Origin: a virus
Strand: one strand, 5' to 3'
DNA: 64,000 nt
Virus record (IMG/VR): IMGVR_UViG_3300043399_000877
Location: 310,001 to 374,000 of that record
A program made the position numbers and the translations under genes. The notes below the pieces were generated by a model. That model was not told the origin of the DNA, did not search any database, and was given only the letters and a program-made list of their open reading frames with translations. Positions 17,577 through 27,086 of this stretch are shown here, one piece after another. How positions within the stretch are numbered: position 1 is the stretch's first letter; every line of letters starts with the position of its first letter.

Positions 17577-17975
17577 TTACCCTCTTGCAAAAGATTCTGG
17601 AGTTACAGTGTCTGCCTGGAAGTCAGCAACACTGCTGCGTCCGATAAGCACACCTTCTGGTTTCGTGTCGCTATACATTAGTATGCTGGAATTTTCAACC
17701 ATTCTAACTTCTACGGTTTCAGTATCGGTTTTCATTTTAAAAGCACGGGTCCATCTTCCGTGTTCGATAAGAATCCAGTCACCTACCTGATATGGGTCTG
17801 TGTTTTCCGGACCTTTTGCATACACACGACCCCAACGTGGATATATCCCACGGACGTTTCCATCGTCGTTGGTTATAATTAATCCAGCAGCAGTCTTTTG
17901 TTCTCCAAAATACATGTCACTTACTATAACACGGTCGCGTATTGGTGTCAAATTGCCTTCAATATAACTTGTCAT
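17577..17975 (-). CDS. GroES-like co-chaperonin (T4 gp31-type role)
   Basis: 132 aa. LTPIRDRVIVSDMYFGEQKTAAGLIIT aligns with the GroES core (PLxDRV followed by the mobile loop and GGIIIP roof area), and VGRVYAKGPENTDPYQVGDWILI follows the GroES pattern of G(x)V followed by VxxGDxVLF. T4 gp31 replaces GroES to fold the capsid protein; this protein probably does the same. The loop EQKTAAG is close to the GroEL-binding mobile loop. Confidence 0.88.
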   Translation of the reverse strand: MTSYIEGNLTPIRDRVIVSDMYFGEQKTAAGLIITNDDGNVRGIYPRWGRVYAKGPENTDPYQVGDWILIEHGRWTRAFKMKTDTETVEVRMVENSSILMYSDTKPEGVLIGRSSVADFQADTVTPESFARG

Positions 17976-18409
17976 ATTTTAACTTTACCCTCGTTTATTA
18001 ACCTAGTTCTATTCTTTTCGTGTAGTTGCCTTAGATCTTCTTTGCTTTCGCCATTGTACTTGACTGCAAAGCCTTCTGATATTAAAATTTCAGAAAGTGT
18101 TTTTTGGTTTTCTGGTAACTTGAAATCTGCAAGTATCCTACCAAATTTTTCTTTTAAATCTGTTTTAGTACCTGATATATGTGTTGTGATAATATATTGC
18201 TCGCCGATCAGTAGTAAACTCTCGACTCTTGATTTTGCTGCTAGACCAAAAATTTTTTCTACGGGATCTGAAGTACGAGATTCCGGAGTATCTATATTAT
18301 AAATTCTAAGTCGCTGGTTTCTTAACCAGACGTCAAAGCCCAAATCGATGTCCACATCCACAGTGTCGCCGTCAATTATTTTTTTGATAACACACTTATA
18401 CGTATACAT
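17972..18409 (-). CDS. Thermonuclease-like (SNase) protein
   Basis: 145 aa. IDGDTVDVDIDLGF, LRIYNIDTPE and the following RVESLLLIGE are the staphylococcal nuclease fold, with the calcium-binding D residues and the Arg of LRIYNIDTPE. No signal peptide, so it would act inside the cell. Might degrade host DNA or RNA or act as a binding domain. ATG overlaps the previous stop by TAATG. Confidence 0.9.
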   Translation of the reverse strand: MYTYKCVIKKIIDGDTVDVDIDLGFDVWLRNQRLRIYNIDTPESRTSDPVEKIFGLAAKSRVESLLLIGEQYIITTHISGTKTDLKEKFGRILADFKLPENQKTLSEILISEGFAVKYNGESKEDLRQLHEKNRTRLINEGKVKI

Positions 18410-18741
18410 TATTTTTTAACAAAATCTCCGTTTTCATCTTCGGTCCAATCATCCTCATCTAAACCAGAATTTGCATCGGGCTCTAGTTGAGAGGCTGGGC
18501 GATCTTTTGGAGCAGGTATGGGCTCGTTAACAAGTATGTTGTTTTGATTATAGTAATCTTTTAAAATATCTTCTTTTTTTCTAATGATTTTTCCGCCCGG
18601 GCCGAGCTCGTCACCACGTGCGTTTACACGGGCATTGCCCACTGCTGGAACCAGTTCATTTCTGGTAATCAAAAGATCTAAGTCTACAACTTTTCCGTTT
18701 GCAGATTTATATATCTTTTTTTGAGGTTGCTTTGTTGGCAT
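18409..18741 (-). CDS. Conserved T4-like phage protein
   Basis: 110 aa. NGKVVDLDLLITRNELVPAVG and NARGDELGPGGKII match a short conserved protein I recognise from T4-like cyanophages, of unknown function, next to virion genes there. Acidic C-terminus (DDWTEDENGDFVKK). AAAGGAG ribosome site and an AATAAATA late box upstream point to late expression. Confidence 0.7.
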   Translation of the reverse strand: MPTKQPQKKIYKSANGKVVDLDLLITRNELVPAVGNARVNARGDELGPGGKIIRKKEDILKDYYNQNNILVNEPIPAPKDRPASQLEPDANSGLDEDDWTEDENGDFVKK

Positions 18742-18760
18742 GTTAATCTCCTTTGCGTTA

Positions 18761-18768
18761 TATTTATT
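18761..18768 (-). promoter_or_regulatory. T4-type late promoter box AATAAATA
   Basis: Lies 19 nt upstream of the ATG at 18741 and touches the stop codon of the gene upstream. Confidence 0.55.
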
Positions 18769-19291
18769 ATCGCATAAATTCTTTAAAGTCTAAATTGTAT
18801 TTAATGCTATCAACTCTGTGAATACCGATCAAATATAGCACATAGCTTGCAACACTTGATCCTCGACCTACTCCCCACACTATATTGTTTTCTTTCATAA
18901 AGTCGACAAGATAGATCATAAATCGTAAAAGCATTAGCATATCACGACGAGTGAACTCTGCTAGTTCGTCTATTACTCTTGCTTTTTCCTCTTCAGTGTT
19001 GCATTGTTCGAGAAGACGGTCACTGAGATTTATATTTTTATACTCTTCAGGAATAAACCATTCTTGCTGTAACTGTTTGTGTATGTATTGAATTTCAGAA
19101 TCAGAAAGATCTGACTCAGTGTACAAATTTAGATTATCAGATTCTCTTTCAAAAAGAATCTGATTGAACTTTTCAGTTTCAGAACTTTTCAATATTAATA
19201 GTTCTGTTATCTTGTCAAAGTGTCCCTGATACATTAATTGCATCAGGTCACTGCTGTCAAAAACTGAAAATCCGCACTTGTCTATATCCAT
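18767..19291 (-). CDS. Short protein with a PolIII-alpha (DnaE)-like segment
   Basis: 174 aa. The C-terminal 45 residues (WGVGRGSSVASYVLYLIGIH, then VDSIKYNLDFKEFM) match the bacterial DnaE/PolC palm region GRGSxxGSLVxYxLxIxxVDPLxYxLxFERF. In the polymerases this is followed by the catalytic PDxD motif, which is missing because the frame stops just after. So it cannot be a polymerase on its own. Similar short proteins exist, as I recall, in T4-like cyanophages; the role is unknown. The N-terminal 110 residues are acidic and helical. Confidence 0.75.
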   Translation of the reverse strand: MDIDKCGFSVFDSSDLMQLMYQGHFDKITELLILKSSETEKFNQILFERESDNLNLYTESDLSDSEIQYIHKQLQQEWFIPEEYKNINLSDRLLEQCNTEEEKARVIDELAEFTRRDMLMLLRFMIYLVDFMKENNIVWGVGRGSSVASYVLYLIGIHRVDSIKYNLDFKEFMR

Positions 19292-19300
19292 ACAAGTATT

Positions 19301-19528
19301 TTAGCTTACTTTTATAAGATTGTCAAATTGACCGTTATCGTCTGAGTTATTTTTACGAGCTTCAATTCTTCTTTCTTGAAGTTCATCTCTGTATGAATCC
19401 ATCATCATAACTATCTGTTCACGCAATTCTGGATTAGCAGTCATCCAGTAATTGCGTGTTAATTGATTTAATTTGTCTTCTATCTGAGAGTCTGTTAAAT
19501 TTTTTAAACTGCCGAGCAATGGATGCAT
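19301..19528 (-). CDS. Conserved helical phage protein
   Basis: 75 aa, mostly helical: LKNLTDSQIEDKLNQLTRNY and REQIVMMMDSYRDELQERR. Starts by TAATG overlap with the structural gene at 19528. Probably a small structural or assembly protein by its place. Confidence 0.6.
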   Translation of the reverse strand: MHPLLGSLKNLTDSQIEDKLNQLTRNYWMTANPELREQIVMMMDSYRDELQERRIEARKNNSDDNGQFDNLIKVS

Positions 19529-20088
19529 TATTGATAAGTTCCTACCAGTCTTCCAAGAACCGTCGCGCCGCCGTCGATACTCACGAACTCAAATATACTA
19601 ATAGAGCCATCATTATTGATAGTTACTGGGTTAGTAAATCCAGATCGCTTTATAACACCAACACCGGGAACGGCAAACGTAAGTGTACGGTTTGCACCTT
19701 GCGCACTCACTTGTACGTACATTTTTGCAGCAATGCCCTTGCTGGTTACTGGCCAATCACTTAATGTAAGCGTTAGGTTGCCGTTAAGCACTGCTGCAAA
19801 ATATCCACCCTGGCTCCATGGAAGTTCAGTATTACCTGAAAGGATATTTTTATTGTTTACAGTGTCACCAGATGCAATAAATCTTGCCTCATTTATAGCA
19901 TTACCGTTAAAGTTGTTGCTGGCATTTAGTTTAGCAGTGTTTGATTGCAAACTGGTTATTTCGGTATTCGCTGTTTCAAGACCGGTCTTGATTATTCTAA
20001 AGTTGTCTCTAAATCCTTGGGTATCGTTATCGACCCCGGCAACTGGGTAGTTTGCGTCTATACTATTAAAAACGATATTACTGCTCAT
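19528..20088 (-). CDS. Tail or baseplate structural protein
   Basis: 186 aa. N-terminus INSIDANYPVAGVDNDTQGF followed by FRIIKTGLETANTEI is an N-terminal module found on virion proteins of marine T4-like phages. The rest is a beta-rich domain (LTLTLSDWPVTSKG, FEFVSIDGG, VLGRLVGTYQ). AAAGGAAAAATAGT precedes the ATG. It follows the 1026-residue protein and is probably assembled with it. Confidence 0.75.
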   Translation of the reverse strand: MSSNIVFNSIDANYPVAGVDNDTQGFRDNFRIIKTGLETANTEITSLQSNTAKLNASNNFNGNAINEARFIASGDTVNNKNILSGNTELPWSQGGYFAAVLNGNLTLTLSDWPVTSKGIAAKMYVQVSAQGANRTLTFAVPGVGVIKRSGFTNPVTINNDGSISIFEFVSIDGGATVLGRLVGTYQ

Positions 20089-20104
20089 ACTATTTTTCCT
20101 TTAA

Positions 20105-23100
20105 TTATGCATTGTATTTGTAATTAGCGAACATAATGTATCTTTCGCCAACATTTGAAGTCACAGTATCGACAATATATCGATCTATGTCATAGTCTAT
20201 TTTGGTAAAGTCAAATCCGCTGTTTATTATGTTTTCTAAAATCGTCTGTGATTGTCCTGGTAAAGTATAGCACAACGGTACTGCTGGCACATAAAATACT
20301 TGCTCACTTTGATCGGTTTGTTGTGTTCTCATCCACAATGGCAAAAACTGACGTCCAATTTTTCCAGATTCTGAAATTCGATCTCGCATGTGTTCTAAAC
20401 TGCTCATAAAGAACTTGGTTATTGCGTTTTGACCAGCATTTACGGCATTGCTATCAACAGTAATTGTATTATCATTTATGTTTATAAATTCAAATTTTGG
20501 TATATTTCTCTTGTTGTCGATAGTCAATAGATTAGCATTCTTAACATTAAACGTGGATTTTGTTTTTCCACGCTCTGTCATCTTGGGATCTTTTAATTCA
20601 AGGTATACAACTTCATAGACGACGGTGTTTGAACCCGGTACCTTGGCAACCGCAGTCTTTATATCCCCGAGATTGAACCGCTTTCTTTTATGATTTTTTG
20701 CGATTGCTGCATGGAATTCATCCAAAGTTTTTGTTTCAATCCCAGCAAATACAAGTGTGCGCAATTCTTTTTGTAACCCAAAATTTGGATCACCTAGTCG
20801 GTAGATAAGTGCGGGATCAAATACCGACACATCATTGATAAACGTTTCAAATTCAGTTCGTTGAGCTTGACTTAACAACGGTTTCATGTATATGTTACTA
20901 TATTGTACGTCGTCTATATCGCTTACTGTTATAGTAAATTCGCGTGTCACTGCACTGAACCCAAATCTATCTCTTGCTATGGCTGTAAATTTGTAAACGC
21001 GATCGTATGTGGCAGACCCCCCGTCAAATGTGGTGGTACCGTTGTCAAAAGTAACTAATCCAGGTATTTCAGCTGAACCAAATTGAACAACTTTTCCAGA
21101 TATTTCACCATTTGATAGCAATTGCAATCCTGGCGGCAGTTTTCCGGAAATTAAATTGTATTTTAACGTTGAATCTACCAAAGTTGTTTCGGCTTTTATG
21201 TTAAGTGTACTCGGGCGATTTGCTATGATCGATCCCAAATTTGATGCAGTTAACCACTTTACTGTAGATTCTATTTCACCCAATACTGTGAGCGTAAACG
21301 TTTTTGACGACTCAGCAGTCTCTAGTTGTGCAACATTTATTTCTTCACTAAAACTGTTTCCCTTTAATACGGCAAGGCGATATGTTTGAAGAACATTTCC
21401 AGACATAACATCGCCGTCAACCAGTTTAACTCGATCGGGTGTTGCAAGAGTGTTTACAACTACCGATGTTGAGTTGTTAGAAACAAACAAACTTTGTATA
21501 TTGCTTAGTGAACGATTTGCCGCAGTTGACGGTATCAATATTTTTATAAGAGTGGCTTGATTTGTATTATTTGAGTTATAGGTTACTTCTGCATATGCCG
21601 CATACTGTGAAGTTTTTAATACATTTTCCAAAACTGTTTTTAAGTTTTGTCCGGGATATCCGGGCATTGTAACATATGATGATCCACTTACTGGGGCAAT
21701 TTCCCATTCTATATAAGGATACACATTTTCTATCTGGAATGGTTCTACTCCAGCCGGTCTTATAGTTCTACCAACATATGAATTTTTAGAATAGTCAGAT
21801 ATGGGTTCAACAAAGAAGTAATTTTGGTTTGTTGCACTTCTTTCTAACACCAAACTGTCTACATTTCTTTTTGGTAAGAGATTTGACGTTAGTATTATTT
21901 CGTCATATAACGGATTACCTTTTATTACATTCTCCACAGTGTACAGCCGTTGTTCAATAGATATTGAACGGCCCACCAATGAGTACAGGTCTTCTAATCC
22001 GTCATCAACGCCTTCCGGTAACTTGTATATTTTTACACTACGACCGCCAACCAGCGTATCTTCATAAAAATTTCCGGAAATAAATGCTCTATCAAGATCA
22101 CTAAAATAACGTGAAGCAGTTATTGTAAATTTATATTCTCTAGATATTGCTGGCTGATAGGGAATTTTTCCAAAAAGTTCGCCTGTTTGGTTATCTAACA
22201 CTAGCCCCGGCGGCACTTCGCTCGGGGACCCGTCGTCGTTAACGTCACTTACTCTATAAAATACTATACCGGATAGTGTGGGTGGATTTATTATATCTAA
22301 AAATACAGTGGCGTAATTGTTAGCACGTCTTACTCCTAAGTTTGATGGAGTAATCCACACGGGTCTTCTGATATTTGTAGCATCAGAAGTAAAAATACCA
22401 TTTCCCACCTTCATGATTGTGTTGTCGGCTTTTAGGTAATCGTCACCTACTAAGTATATTTTAAAAGTTCTTTTTACTTCAGTTACGCCGTCGGTCGCAG
22501 TTACTATAAATTGATAATAACGATTTAACTTTCGCGGAGTAACTGCGGACACCCCAAAATCATATACTGTAAAGTCATAAAAGAAACTGTCTATACCCTG
22601 CACACTTTTGTTTACACCAAAGTCAAGCGGGTATTTGCTAAAAGGACTTGTGTCATAACCACCATCACCAGCGTCTGTGTCTAAAGACAATAGTGGATCT
22701 ACAATTCCAACAAGACGCCCGTCTGACGTGAGCGTTATTCCCGGTGGCAATTCTCCGCTATCGCGTCCCATATAAAAAGTAATTTTTTCATTTGCCGAGA
22801 GATCTGTGTCTGAAACTGAAAGTTGAAAATCTATAGGTGAACTATCAAGTATGAAAAATTGATTGTTATCACCTACTGGAAGCAGCCCCTCCGGTGTCAT
22901 CCACACCGGGGCGTCTTCGCCGTTTACAATTATAGAAAAAGTTCTATCTGCAACAGTTGTCCCGAGTTTTGCTCGTATCACAAATCTAAACTTTTTTACA
23001 TTTGGAACTTCTAACGCTGTACCAACGATGCGATTGTTTTCTAAGCGCAATCCTGAAGGTAACTTACCGGATATCAGTGTTGTCGTTGCGTTGTTATTAG

Positions 23101-23185
23101 ACAACGGAAGATTGATACGTTGTTTTACACGTTCTTCTATGTTAGCCAACACAGTATCGTTTTTTACGGTCCATAAGTCTGCCAT
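20105..23185 (-). CDS. Very large tail/baseplate protein with Ig-like (He_PIG) repeats
   Basis: 1026 aa from ATG 23185 (GTG one codon upstream is the alternative). At least four copies of the putative-Ig motif LPxGLxLxxxGxxxG are visible: GKLPSGLRLENNRIVG near residue 41, GELPPGITLTSDGRLVG near 150, EVPPGLVLDNQTGELFG near 325, and GKLPPGLQLLSNGEISG near 675. Between them are cadherin-like beta segments. The C-terminal 250 residues differ (RNIPKFEFININDN). Such proteins are structural in T4-like marine phages and may bind cell-surface carbohydrate. Confidence 0.85.
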   Translation of the reverse strand: MADLWTVKNDTVLANIEERVKQRINLPLSNNNATTTLISGKLPSGLRLENNRIVGTALEVPNVKKFRFVIRAKLGTTVADRTFSIIVNGEDAPVWMTPEGLLPVGDNNQFFILDSSPIDFQLSVSDTDLSANEKITFYMGRDSGELPPGITLTSDGRLVGIVDPLLSLDTDAGDGGYDTSPFSKYPLDFGVNKSVQGIDSFFYDFTVYDFGVSAVTPRKLNRYYQFIVTATDGVTEVKRTFKIYLVGDDYLKADNTIMKVGNGIFTSDATNIRRPVWITPSNLGVRRANNYATVFLDIINPPTLSGIVFYRVSDVNDDGSPSEVPPGLVLDNQTGELFGKIPYQPAISREYKFTITASRYFSDLDRAFISGNFYEDTLVGGRSVKIYKLPEGVDDGLEDLYSLVGRSISIEQRLYTVENVIKGNPLYDEIILTSNLLPKRNVDSLVLERSATNQNYFFVEPISDYSKNSYVGRTIRPAGVEPFQIENVYPYIEWEIAPVSGSSYVTMPGYPGQNLKTVLENVLKTSQYAAYAEVTYNSNNTNQATLIKILIPSTAANRSLSNIQSLFVSNNSTSVVVNTLATPDRVKLVDGDVMSGNVLQTYRLAVLKGNSFSEEINVAQLETAESSKTFTLTVLGEIESTVKWLTASNLGSIIANRPSTLNIKAETTLVDSTLKYNLISGKLPPGLQLLSNGEISGKVVQFGSAEIPGLVTFDNGTTTFDGGSATYDRVYKFTAIARDRFGFSAVTREFTITVSDIDDVQYSNIYMKPLLSQAQRTEFETFINDVSVFDPALIYRLGDPNFGLQKELRTLVFAGIETKTLDEFHAAIAKNHKRKRFNLGDIKTAVAKVPGSNTVVYEVVYLELKDPKMTERGKTKSTFNVKNANLLTIDNKRNIPKFEFININDNTITVDSNAVNAGQNAITKFFMSSLEHMRDRISESGKIGRQFLPLWMRTQQTDQSEQVFYVPAVPLCYTLPGQSQTILENIINSGFDFTKIDYDIDRYIVDTVTSNVGERYIMFANYKYNA

Positions 23186-23194
23186 CACAAATCC

Positions 23195-23851
23195 TTAAAT
23201 AAACGACCCAGTATCGCCCAAGTCTATAAGAACGTTGTTGGGTTCAAGTATTGTGCCCATGTTAATGTCAAATTGATTTATTATAAGATCAATAATATTT
23301 TGAATATTAACAGCAATGGGGCCTAAGTCTAAATCAAACAACCTTGACACTGTCTGATCCCACGGCACTCCGTTTATACTTAGAACATTTATTATGTCAT
23401 TTTGATTTGCATTTAATGTTTGAGAAAGGGTTGGATTTGTTTCATTTACCAACCCTCCAGTAACAGTTATTCTGTTAGTTAATGGATTGGCGTCGACGGT
23501 GATCCCTTCGCCACCAATCAGTGAATAAGTTGACCCTGGCACAAGAACTAGGGATCCGGTGTTGCCATTAATAAACGTACCCGGAGCATCGCTTGCTGAT
23601 ATCCTAATTGTATCAGCAGTTTGCTCTATGGTTATGTTGGTATTACCCGGGACAATGCTTCTAAAATTAATAGTATTCTCTACGCTGTCTTTAAATACTG
23701 TAGCACCGGGTGCTACAGTATTGCCGAACACAGAAACTTTCTCAAGTTCTAAAAATGAAAAGTTTGCGTTTATTTTTTCAAATGCAGTTCTAAGATCGTC
23801 GCCGGTTCCATCGTTTGCATAGTTACCCAAATTAATAAGAGTTACTGCCAT
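23195..23851 (-). CDS. Tail fibre-associated structural protein
   Basis: 218 aa from ATG 23851, preceded by TTGGAGAATAAA. N-terminus LINLGNYANDGTGDDLRTAF then EKINANFSFLE is the shared attachment module also in the genes at 1263 and 23876. The middle has FKDSVENTINFRSIVPG and IRISASDAPGTFINGNTG, typical beta-prism-like repeats. C-terminus is short and hydrophobic. Late box 19 nt upstream. Confidence 0.78.
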   Translation of the reverse strand: MAVTLINLGNYANDGTGDDLRTAFEKINANFSFLELEKVSVFGNTVAPGATVFKDSVENTINFRSIVPGNTNITIEQTADTIRISASDAPGTFINGNTGSLVLVPGSTYSLIGGEGITVDANPLTNRITVTGGLVNETNPTLSQTLNANQNDIINVLSINGVPWDQTVSRLFDLDLGPIAVNIQNIIDLIINQFDINMGTILEPNNVLIDLGDTGSFI

Positions 23852-23869
23852 TTTATTCTCCAATCAATA

Positions 23870-23877
23870 TATTTATC
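23870..23877 (-). promoter_or_regulatory. T4-type late promoter box GATAAATA
   Basis: Upstream of the fibre gene starting at 23851 and overlapping the last codons of the gene at 23876. Confidence 0.55.
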
Positions 23878-26653
23878 AGTAACCGTTGCCGACGACAAGC
23901 CAGCCATTTGAGTTAGATATTTCTAAATGTCCGCAGGATTTACCCAACAGTGCATCGGGCGCAGTAGTAACGTTGAGTATAAAGTTTCCGTCATCGTTGT
24001 TGGGTGCCAAGAGTTGCAAATCTGTTATCGGAATCCTTGCAGGTATAGATGCCCCATCACTGTCTATTTCTATAGAAAAGTCGTTGACATCAGATATCTC
24101 TAACCCGAGAGTTACTTCACTGGGGACCAGGAATATATCACTGGGTATTAAAACTCGGAATGTATTGTTAGTTCTCACAACACCGGTGCCCACTCTAGTG
24201 TTTGCTCCGGACCATTTTAATAGATAGTTGTTGTATTTGCGAGCATCCACTATTGTTTTATCCTCTGGAGGATTTTGGCCAGCCCACGCAGTTACTCCAT
24301 GAATTTTTGTATTGGACCAAATGCTTTGTTGAGTTCCGGTAGTTAAAGTAAAAATAAGGCTAGTGACGTCATTTATATCGATCGGAGATCCGCCGTCTGG
24401 TCCGAGAGAGCCCAATGCCGCAGTGGTTTCAATCATCCAATATCCGCGAGCAAATGACGGAACCGTTGTTGCACTTGCACTAACCGGAACAGTAACTCCA
24501 TTTACCGTAAAACCAAAAGTAATACCGTTTGTTGGCGGTTCGCCGGATCCGTATACTCGGTATGTCATGACGTTTCGGTCTATCAATGATGCTACTCTTC
24601 GGGCATCAGCGCCAACCCAAGTTTGTGTTATGCCTGTAAAATCGTTAGAAGAACTGCCATTCAGTAATAGTTCTTTGGACCATTGCGTGTATATGCCACG
24701 CTTTGTTTCAGTTATATTTGAGATAGTTGCAGTAATAGACATACCAGACGGTTGAAGTACCCATCTGTCAGAAATGTTTATATTTGTTGTTCCAGAAGTG
24801 CTAAAGCTAGTTCCTCTTGAATTTTCCCTAAAACCAGGATTGTCTAGTATTTGCACACATTGGTTTTGGGCAGGTTTTACTAATTTTATTCCCTGACTTA
24901 TGCATATTAGTTGTGAGTTTGATCCACGGCTGTCCGCCGGTCCGCTACCGGCTTTTAAGAAATGTATATACGGTGCTACGGTATCATTTTCATTCTGTTT
25001 TAATTGTATAGAATGACAATATCCCATAGCCGACGCGGGCAAAACTGCCACGGTTGTTCTTGGTCGTCTGTCAAGGGACGTAGCATTTAACCACACGTCA
25101 TCAGCATTAACTGAAATGCAAAATAAATGATTATCCGGTAAGCTGCCAACAAACCTGTCTCGATCGGTTATCAATAAATGTAATTTTCCACCATAATATA
25201 ATGAATGAACTGGATTTTCTCCTAATGGAACTTTGGTACTCTGCCATGAGGTCCAAGTGCCTATCGCTCCGTTAGTTGACTTCGACACGTACATTGGATA
25301 CGGGGATGCTGACCCACCCACGCGAGTAAACATCATCCAACCATATCCGGGTATTTGGACTATACTTGGTTCTACTGGAACAGCGTTTAACGGCAAACCT
25401 TGACTCCCATTCAATAACTCTTCATTCCAAGTAACACCGTTGTCCTGTGTTCGTAATACAGCAGCCCCGACGCCATCATCATATGATGCAACCATCCAAT
25501 CAGATGCGTTTCCACTAAATCCCGGAATCAACTGTCCGCATACGCGATGTTTTTTTGTAAATATTGGTTGATTACCAGTTCCAGTCCCCAATTGTATTCT
25601 AGCCCAAGTGCTGCCCCAGTTATCACTGTAAACAAACCATTGCTTTCTTGGATCCGGCCCACCAGTACCGTCAGTTCCGGTAGTTATAACTCCCCCGATT
25701 CTGTTGCTGTTCATCAAACCAAATGCAGCTGACAGTATTTTTGGATTTGATTCATCGCTGAAAATAGTTTTTCTTCCGGTTGTTGTCAGCCCAAAATCTT
25801 TAGAAACACTCCATAATATTGACGAACCTCTTGAGTAGTCCGGAGTCGATCCTACAATCTCAAACAAGTGTAGCTCATCAGATCCGGTATCAAATGCTGT
25901 ACCTGCAAAAGTAAATTCGTATGGATAAGATCTTAGTGAAACTGCTTCACCAGTGAAAGGTGTTTCTGGCTTTGAAGGTGCGTAATATGCAACATTGTTA
26001 ACTAGCCAAATACCATTGTATCCTGTAAAGTGTGTGGGTATTGCTGTTACAAGATAGGATTTTCCTTGTAAATCAATAGAGTACCCTCTAGGTACTCTAT
26101 TGAAAGCACTTGTATCATTTACAATTCCGTTTCCAACGGCGCCATACGCTGCGGCCTGCCCGGTATTTGCGACACTCAAAACTTTCCATTTTGCACCATC
26201 AGCACTTGAATATGCGCCAGTACCGTCACGGACTAAATTAAAAACTTTATTTGATGAAATAACTTGTATAAAATTTACTGTAGTGGGAACTGTCGCAAGT
26301 GACAATGCGCTGAATGATGCATACGGAGTTTTGACGTATGTTAAATCGGAAAATCCTTTGTTTATTAAAAATTGAGAATCTGATACTGTTTCACCGTAAG
26401 CTGATTCGTATATTGTTTTTAAACTGTATGGCCCAACGTTTCTACCTTCATCGGATAGCATTTTTTGAGAAACTTCTTGGTTATATGCTATAACTCCGGT
26501 TCCCTTTAGAGTTCCAACACTAGCGTTTCCGCCTTGCCCAAAAACCGAATATAGTTCTTTAAAGTTTTCGTTTACTTTGCGAAAACTTTCTCTAATGCTG
26601 TCTCCGGTTCCGTCGTTTCCTTCGATACCAATATTAACTTCCTGTCTAGCCAT
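23876..26653 (-). CDS. Tail spike with sialidase-like beta-propeller
   Basis: 925 aa. N-terminal module VNIGIEGNDGTGDSIRESF then NENFKELY is shared with two other fibres. Residues about 240-560 contain Asp-box motifs (SDNWGSTW at 343-350, TQDNGVTW at 402-409, and a weaker SKSTNGAIGTW near 457), which mark the six-bladed sialidase fold. The C-terminal 300 residues are two beta-rich domains, probably trimerisation and binding parts. Likely the enzyme or receptor-binding end of the fibre that acts on host surface glycan. The catalytic residues of true sialidases were not assigned. Confidence 0.82.
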   Translation of the reverse strand: MARQEVNIGIEGNDGTGDSIRESFRKVNENFKELYSVFGQGGNASVGTLKGTGVIAYNQEVSQKMLSDEGRNVGPYSLKTIYESAYGETVSDSQFLINKGFSDLTYVKTPYASFSALSLATVPTTVNFIQVISSNKVFNLVRDGTGAYSSADGAKWKVLSVANTGQAAAYGAVGNGIVNDTSAFNRVPRGYSIDLQGKSYLVTAIPTHFTGYNGIWLVNNVAYYAPSKPETPFTGEAVSLRSYPYEFTFAGTAFDTGSDELHLFEIVGSTPDYSRGSSILWSVSKDFGLTTTGRKTIFSDESNPKILSAAFGLMNSNRIGGVITTGTDGTGGPDPRKQWFVYSDNWGSTWARIQLGTGTGNQPIFTKKHRVCGQLIPGFSGNASDWMVASYDDGVGAAVLRTQDNGVTWNEELLNGSQGLPLNAVPVEPSIVQIPGYGWMMFTRVGGSASPYPMYVSKSTNGAIGTWTSWQSTKVPLGENPVHSLYYGGKLHLLITDRDRFVGSLPDNHLFCISVNADDVWLNATSLDRRPRTTVAVLPASAMGYCHSIQLKQNENDTVAPYIHFLKAGSGPADSRGSNSQLICISQGIKLVKPAQNQCVQILDNPGFRENSRGTSFSTSGTTNINISDRWVLQPSGMSITATISNITETKRGIYTQWSKELLLNGSSSNDFTGITQTWVGADARRVASLIDRNVMTYRVYGSGEPPTNGITFGFTVNGVTVPVSASATTVPSFARGYWMIETTAALGSLGPDGGSPIDINDVTSLIFTLTTGTQQSIWSNTKIHGVTAWAGQNPPEDKTIVDARKYNNYLLKWSGANTRVGTGVVRTNNTFRVLIPSDIFLVPSEVTLGLEISDVNDFSIEIDSDGASIPARIPITDLQLLAPNNDDGNFILNVTTAPDALLGKSCGHLEISNSNGWLVVGNGY

Positions 26654-26667
26654 ACTCTTACTCCGAT

Positions 26668-27024
26668 TTAAACTTGCACAAAGCGATCCATGTCAAAATT
26701 GACACTAACACCACAACCACAACTGCTCTTTGCATTGGGGTTTCTAATTTCAAAATTACTACCTATTAAACTTTTGACATAGTCTACTTCGGTACCGATT
26801 AAAAACATCAAACTGGATGCACCTATTACAAAGTTTCCTGACCCAGTATTCACAATAACATCATTTTTTTCAACATCTTCCGCTTTTTCAACGGTGCCCC
26901 AGTCATACTCAAATCCTGCACAGCCGCCGCCTTTTAAGTTTAAACTTATTGCATATACTCCGTGATCTTCGCAGAGTCTGTTGATTTGTGTTTTTGCTGA
27001 TTCAGTCAGTTTGCAAATATCCAT
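26668..27024 (-). CDS. Iron-sulfur cluster carrier, IscA/ErpA (HesB) family
   Basis: 118 aa. LTESAKTQINRL opening, GGGCAGFEY with Cys35, and SCGCGVS with Cys102 and Cys104: the three conserved cysteines of A-type Fe-S carriers are all in place. Length is normal. Such genes occur as auxiliary genes in marine myoviruses; one possible target is a phage or host Fe-S enzyme during infection. GGGGACAA ribosome site. It faces the plus-strand gene at 27087. Confidence 0.93.
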   Translation of the reverse strand: MDICKLTESAKTQINRLCEDHGVYAISLNLKGGGCAGFEYDWGTVEKAEDVEKNDVIVNTGSGNFVIGASSLMFLIGTEVDYVKSLIGSNFEIRNPNAKSSCGCGVSVNFDMDRFVQV

Positions 27025-27073
27025 TGTTGTCCCCTTCTTGATATTTAGCGTAAAATTCTACAACCTTAATGCT

Positions 27074-27081
27074 AATAAATA
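27074..27081 (+). promoter_or_regulatory. T4-type late promoter box AATAAATA, 5 nt before ATG
   Basis: AATAAATA followed by ATTAT and the ATG at 27087. No ribosome site can fit in between, so the mRNA would be leaderless or nearly so. Confidence 0.6.
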
Positions 27082-27086
27082 ATTAT

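Noticed and set aside
18767-19291. A true DNA polymerase III alpha subunit
   Set aside because: The catalytic aspartates and most of the protein are absent; only a short palm-like segment exists.
23886-24755. Two plus-strand frames of 113 and 130 residues inside the tail spike gene
   Set aside because: Antisense shadows; the minus frame has Asp-boxes and a shared N-terminal module.
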